From NCBI GenBank assembly GCA_027011835.1, contig JALUZN010000378.1, positions 1 through 6,723 on the forward strand: 6,723 bases of DNA, in the 5' to 3' direction. The position numbers were made by a program, and so were the translations under genes. Each line of letters starts with the position of its first letter. Position 1 is the stretch's first letter. Positions 5,800 through 6,723 of this stretch are shown here, in pieces. The stretch comes from Draconibacterium sp. GTDB lineage: Bacteria > Bacteroidota > Bacteroidia > Bacteroidales > Prolixibacteraceae. The notes beneath the pieces were generated by a model, which did not search any database, was not told the origin of the DNA, and saw only the letters and a list, made by a program, of their open reading frames with translations.

Positions 5800-5807
5800 C
5801 AAAGATA
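5800..5807 (-). promoter_or_regulatory. -7 box for the ykfC-like operon
   Basis: On the minus strand these bases read TATCTTTG, identical to the box before the NMO-like gene at 91-98. A start of transcription near 5794 would give a leader of about 18 bases, also like that gene. No TTG at the usual 17-23 base spacing was found upstream, so the -33 part is poor. Confidence 0.5.
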
Positions 5808-5821
5808 TAGAAAGATTGTGG

Positions 5822-5829
5822 TATTTTTG
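5822..5829 (+). promoter_or_regulatory. -7 box for the truC-like gene
   Basis: TATTTTTG fits TAnnTTTG and lies 13 bases before the ATG at 5843, which would give a leader of only about 7 bases. No -33 element at proper spacing was seen. The box overlaps the in-frame TTG/TGG stretch upstream of the ATG, which argues against using the TTG at 5816 as start. Confidence 0.4.
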
Positions 5830-5842
5830 TAAAAAACAATTT

Positions 5843-6541
5843 ATGTATTCGACTTTCGACATTCCCGTACTTTTTCAGGATGAACAGATTATTGTGGTAA
5901 ATAAACCTGTCGACCTGCCTGTGCATAAAAACGACTTTATGCCGCACGATGCACCATACTTAACCAAATTAATTGGCGATTCAACCGGCAAATGGATTTA
6001 CAACGTTCACCGGCTCGATTCGAAAACATCGGGAGTTATTGTGTTGGCTTTTTCGAGTGAGGCAGCTCATAATTTAACTCTTCAGTTTGAGCGAAAAGAG
6101 GTGCAGAAAACCTACGTTGCTATTGTTCAGGGAAATCCCGGGGAGGGAACATTTTCGGGAAAAGTGGTGGTAAAGAAAAAATCGAAGTTTAAAAAACCGG
6201 CGGTTACACATTTTAAAACCGTAAAGACTGTGCACACCAATATTTCATATAAAGAGAAAGAGAATGTCGATTTAAGTTTGGTGGAGATTCGTCCGGAGAC
6301 AGGGCGTTGGCACCAGTTGCGACAGCACTTTGCTAAAAACCGGTTCGATATTCTTGGCGACTCGCACCACGGCGATTTTACGCTAAACAAAATTATTACC
6401 GAAAAAACGGGAGTAAAAAGGCTTTTTTTGCACGCTGTTAAACTGGAGTTTTTTCATCCCGAAACAAAAACAAAAATGAGTTTTGATGCCCCAGTGCCGG
6501 AAGATTTTGGACTGGTCTTTCAATTTCTTGAGGGAAAATAA
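5843..6541 (+). CDS. truC: TruC-like tRNA pseudouridine synthase (RluA family)
   Basis: The product is a 232-residue RluA-family pseudouridine synthase, probably making pseudouridine 65 in the acceptor stem of certain tRNAs, as TruC does in E. coli. The catalytic motif is HRLDSKTSGV with Asp59. The segment 'GRWHQLRQHF' (154-163) followed by 'ILGDSHHGD' (170-178) and Asn182 has the TruC order of motifs rather than the RluA/C/D order; 'AVTHF' (120-124) is the usual family strand. There is no N-terminal S4 domain, as expected for TruC. The ATG at 5843 is chosen over the TTG at 5816, since the latter overlaps a likely -7 box and the family starts close to the 'DIPVLFQDEQIIVVNKP' strand. It is divergent from the ykfC-like gene. 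A different RNA target remains possible. Confidence 0.85.
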   Translation: MYSTFDIPVLFQDEQIIVVNKPVDLPVHKNDFMPHDAPYLTKLIGDSTGKWIYNVHRLDSKTSGVIVLAFSSEAAHNLTLQFERKEVQKTYVAIVQGNPGEGTFSGKVVVKKKSKFKKPAVTHFKTVKTVHTNISYKEKENVDLSLVEIRPETGRWHQLRQHFAKNRFDILGDSHHGDFTLNKIITEKTGVKRLFLHAVKLEFFHPETKTKMSFDAPVPEDFGLVFQFLEGK

Positions 6542-6723
6542 TAATTGGGTGTTAAAAATGATTGTTCCTATTTTATATCTTTGTGTCTCTAAAAATTGAT
6601 TAGTTAGATTGTTAGACACAAGACGCTAGATACTAGAGATAAAACACAAGATACAACATAGATTACGGAATATTAGCAAATTAGTGTAATCGGTGTTGTT
6701 TTGTATTTTGTTGATTATAAAAT
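6542..6723. other. Non-coding tail with possible promoter and repetitive tract
   Basis: No coding frame is supported here. TATCTTTG at 6576-6583 on the plus strand is an exact -7 box, so a promoter for a gene beyond the window, or for a small RNA, is possible; the nearest TTG sequences upstream lie at the wrong spacing (11 or 28 bases). Behind it lies the tract at 6605-6654. No hairpin that could end the truC transcript is evident. Confidence 0.5.
6605..6654 (+). repeat. Short-word repetitive tract (TAGA / ACACAAGA)
   Basis: The tract begins TAGATTGTTAGACACAAGAC (6605-6624) and goes on with TAGATAC, TAGAGAT and a second ACACAAGA at 6644-6651. The same words, TAGATTGTTAGA and GACACAAGAC separated by a few bases, occur on the minus strand at 4552-4578 before the epimerase gene. 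It looks like a degenerate, low-complexity dispersed repeat. Confidence 0.5.

Noticed and set aside
5816..5842. TTG start nine codons upstream of the truC-like ATG
   Set aside because: The extra residues lie outside the family's conserved start and overlap a probable -7 box.

Overview
The window looks like chromosomal DNA from an AT-rich member of the Bacteroidota. Several things point there: the -7 boxes of TAnnTTTG form, the lack of Shine-Dalgarno sequences before start codons, a lipoprotein-type leader and a 'NAQ' signal-peptidase site, and a murein-peptide gene pair typical of this phylum. A place in the Marinilabiliales (Prolixibacteraceae-like) is my guess from the overall style and is not proven by the sequence.

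Layout: (1) 123-1895, plus strand, a 590-residue protein that I read as an FMN/TIM-barrel, nitronate-monooxygenase-like protein with an extra cysteine-rich and charged C-terminal part; it has a good promoter at 69-98. (2) 1896-2806, about 900 bp with no credible gene but packed with palindromes: two 176-bp copies of one composite REP/MITE-like element, one related module with the same architecture but other stem sequences, truncated ends, and two further hairpin units. (3) 2807-5776, minus strand, three genes transcribed leftward in the order NlpC/P60 endopeptidase (YkfC-like lipoprotein), dipeptide epimerase (enolase superfamily, Tat leader), and MsrB methionine sulfoxide reductase (signal peptide). 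(4) 5843-6541, plus strand, a TruC/RluA-type pseudouridine synthase, divergent from the ykfC-like gene across a 66-bp gap. (5) 6542-6723, non-coding, with a possible promoter and a short repetitive tract.

The endopeptidase and epimerase form a murein tripeptide salvage pair: the first would cut the gamma-D-Glu-diamino acid bond of L-Ala-gamma-D-Glu-Dap, and the second would turn L-Ala-D-Glu into L-Ala-L-Glu, which ordinary peptidases can use. All three leftward genes encode proteins with export signals, so this branch appears to act outside the cytoplasm. The most unusual part of the window is the repeat cluster at 1971-2764 with its solo end at 3312-3350, where stem sequences vary but a CTTTAG-like hairpin centre and the overall layout are kept. 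No transposase or RAYT gene is present in the window to explain it.
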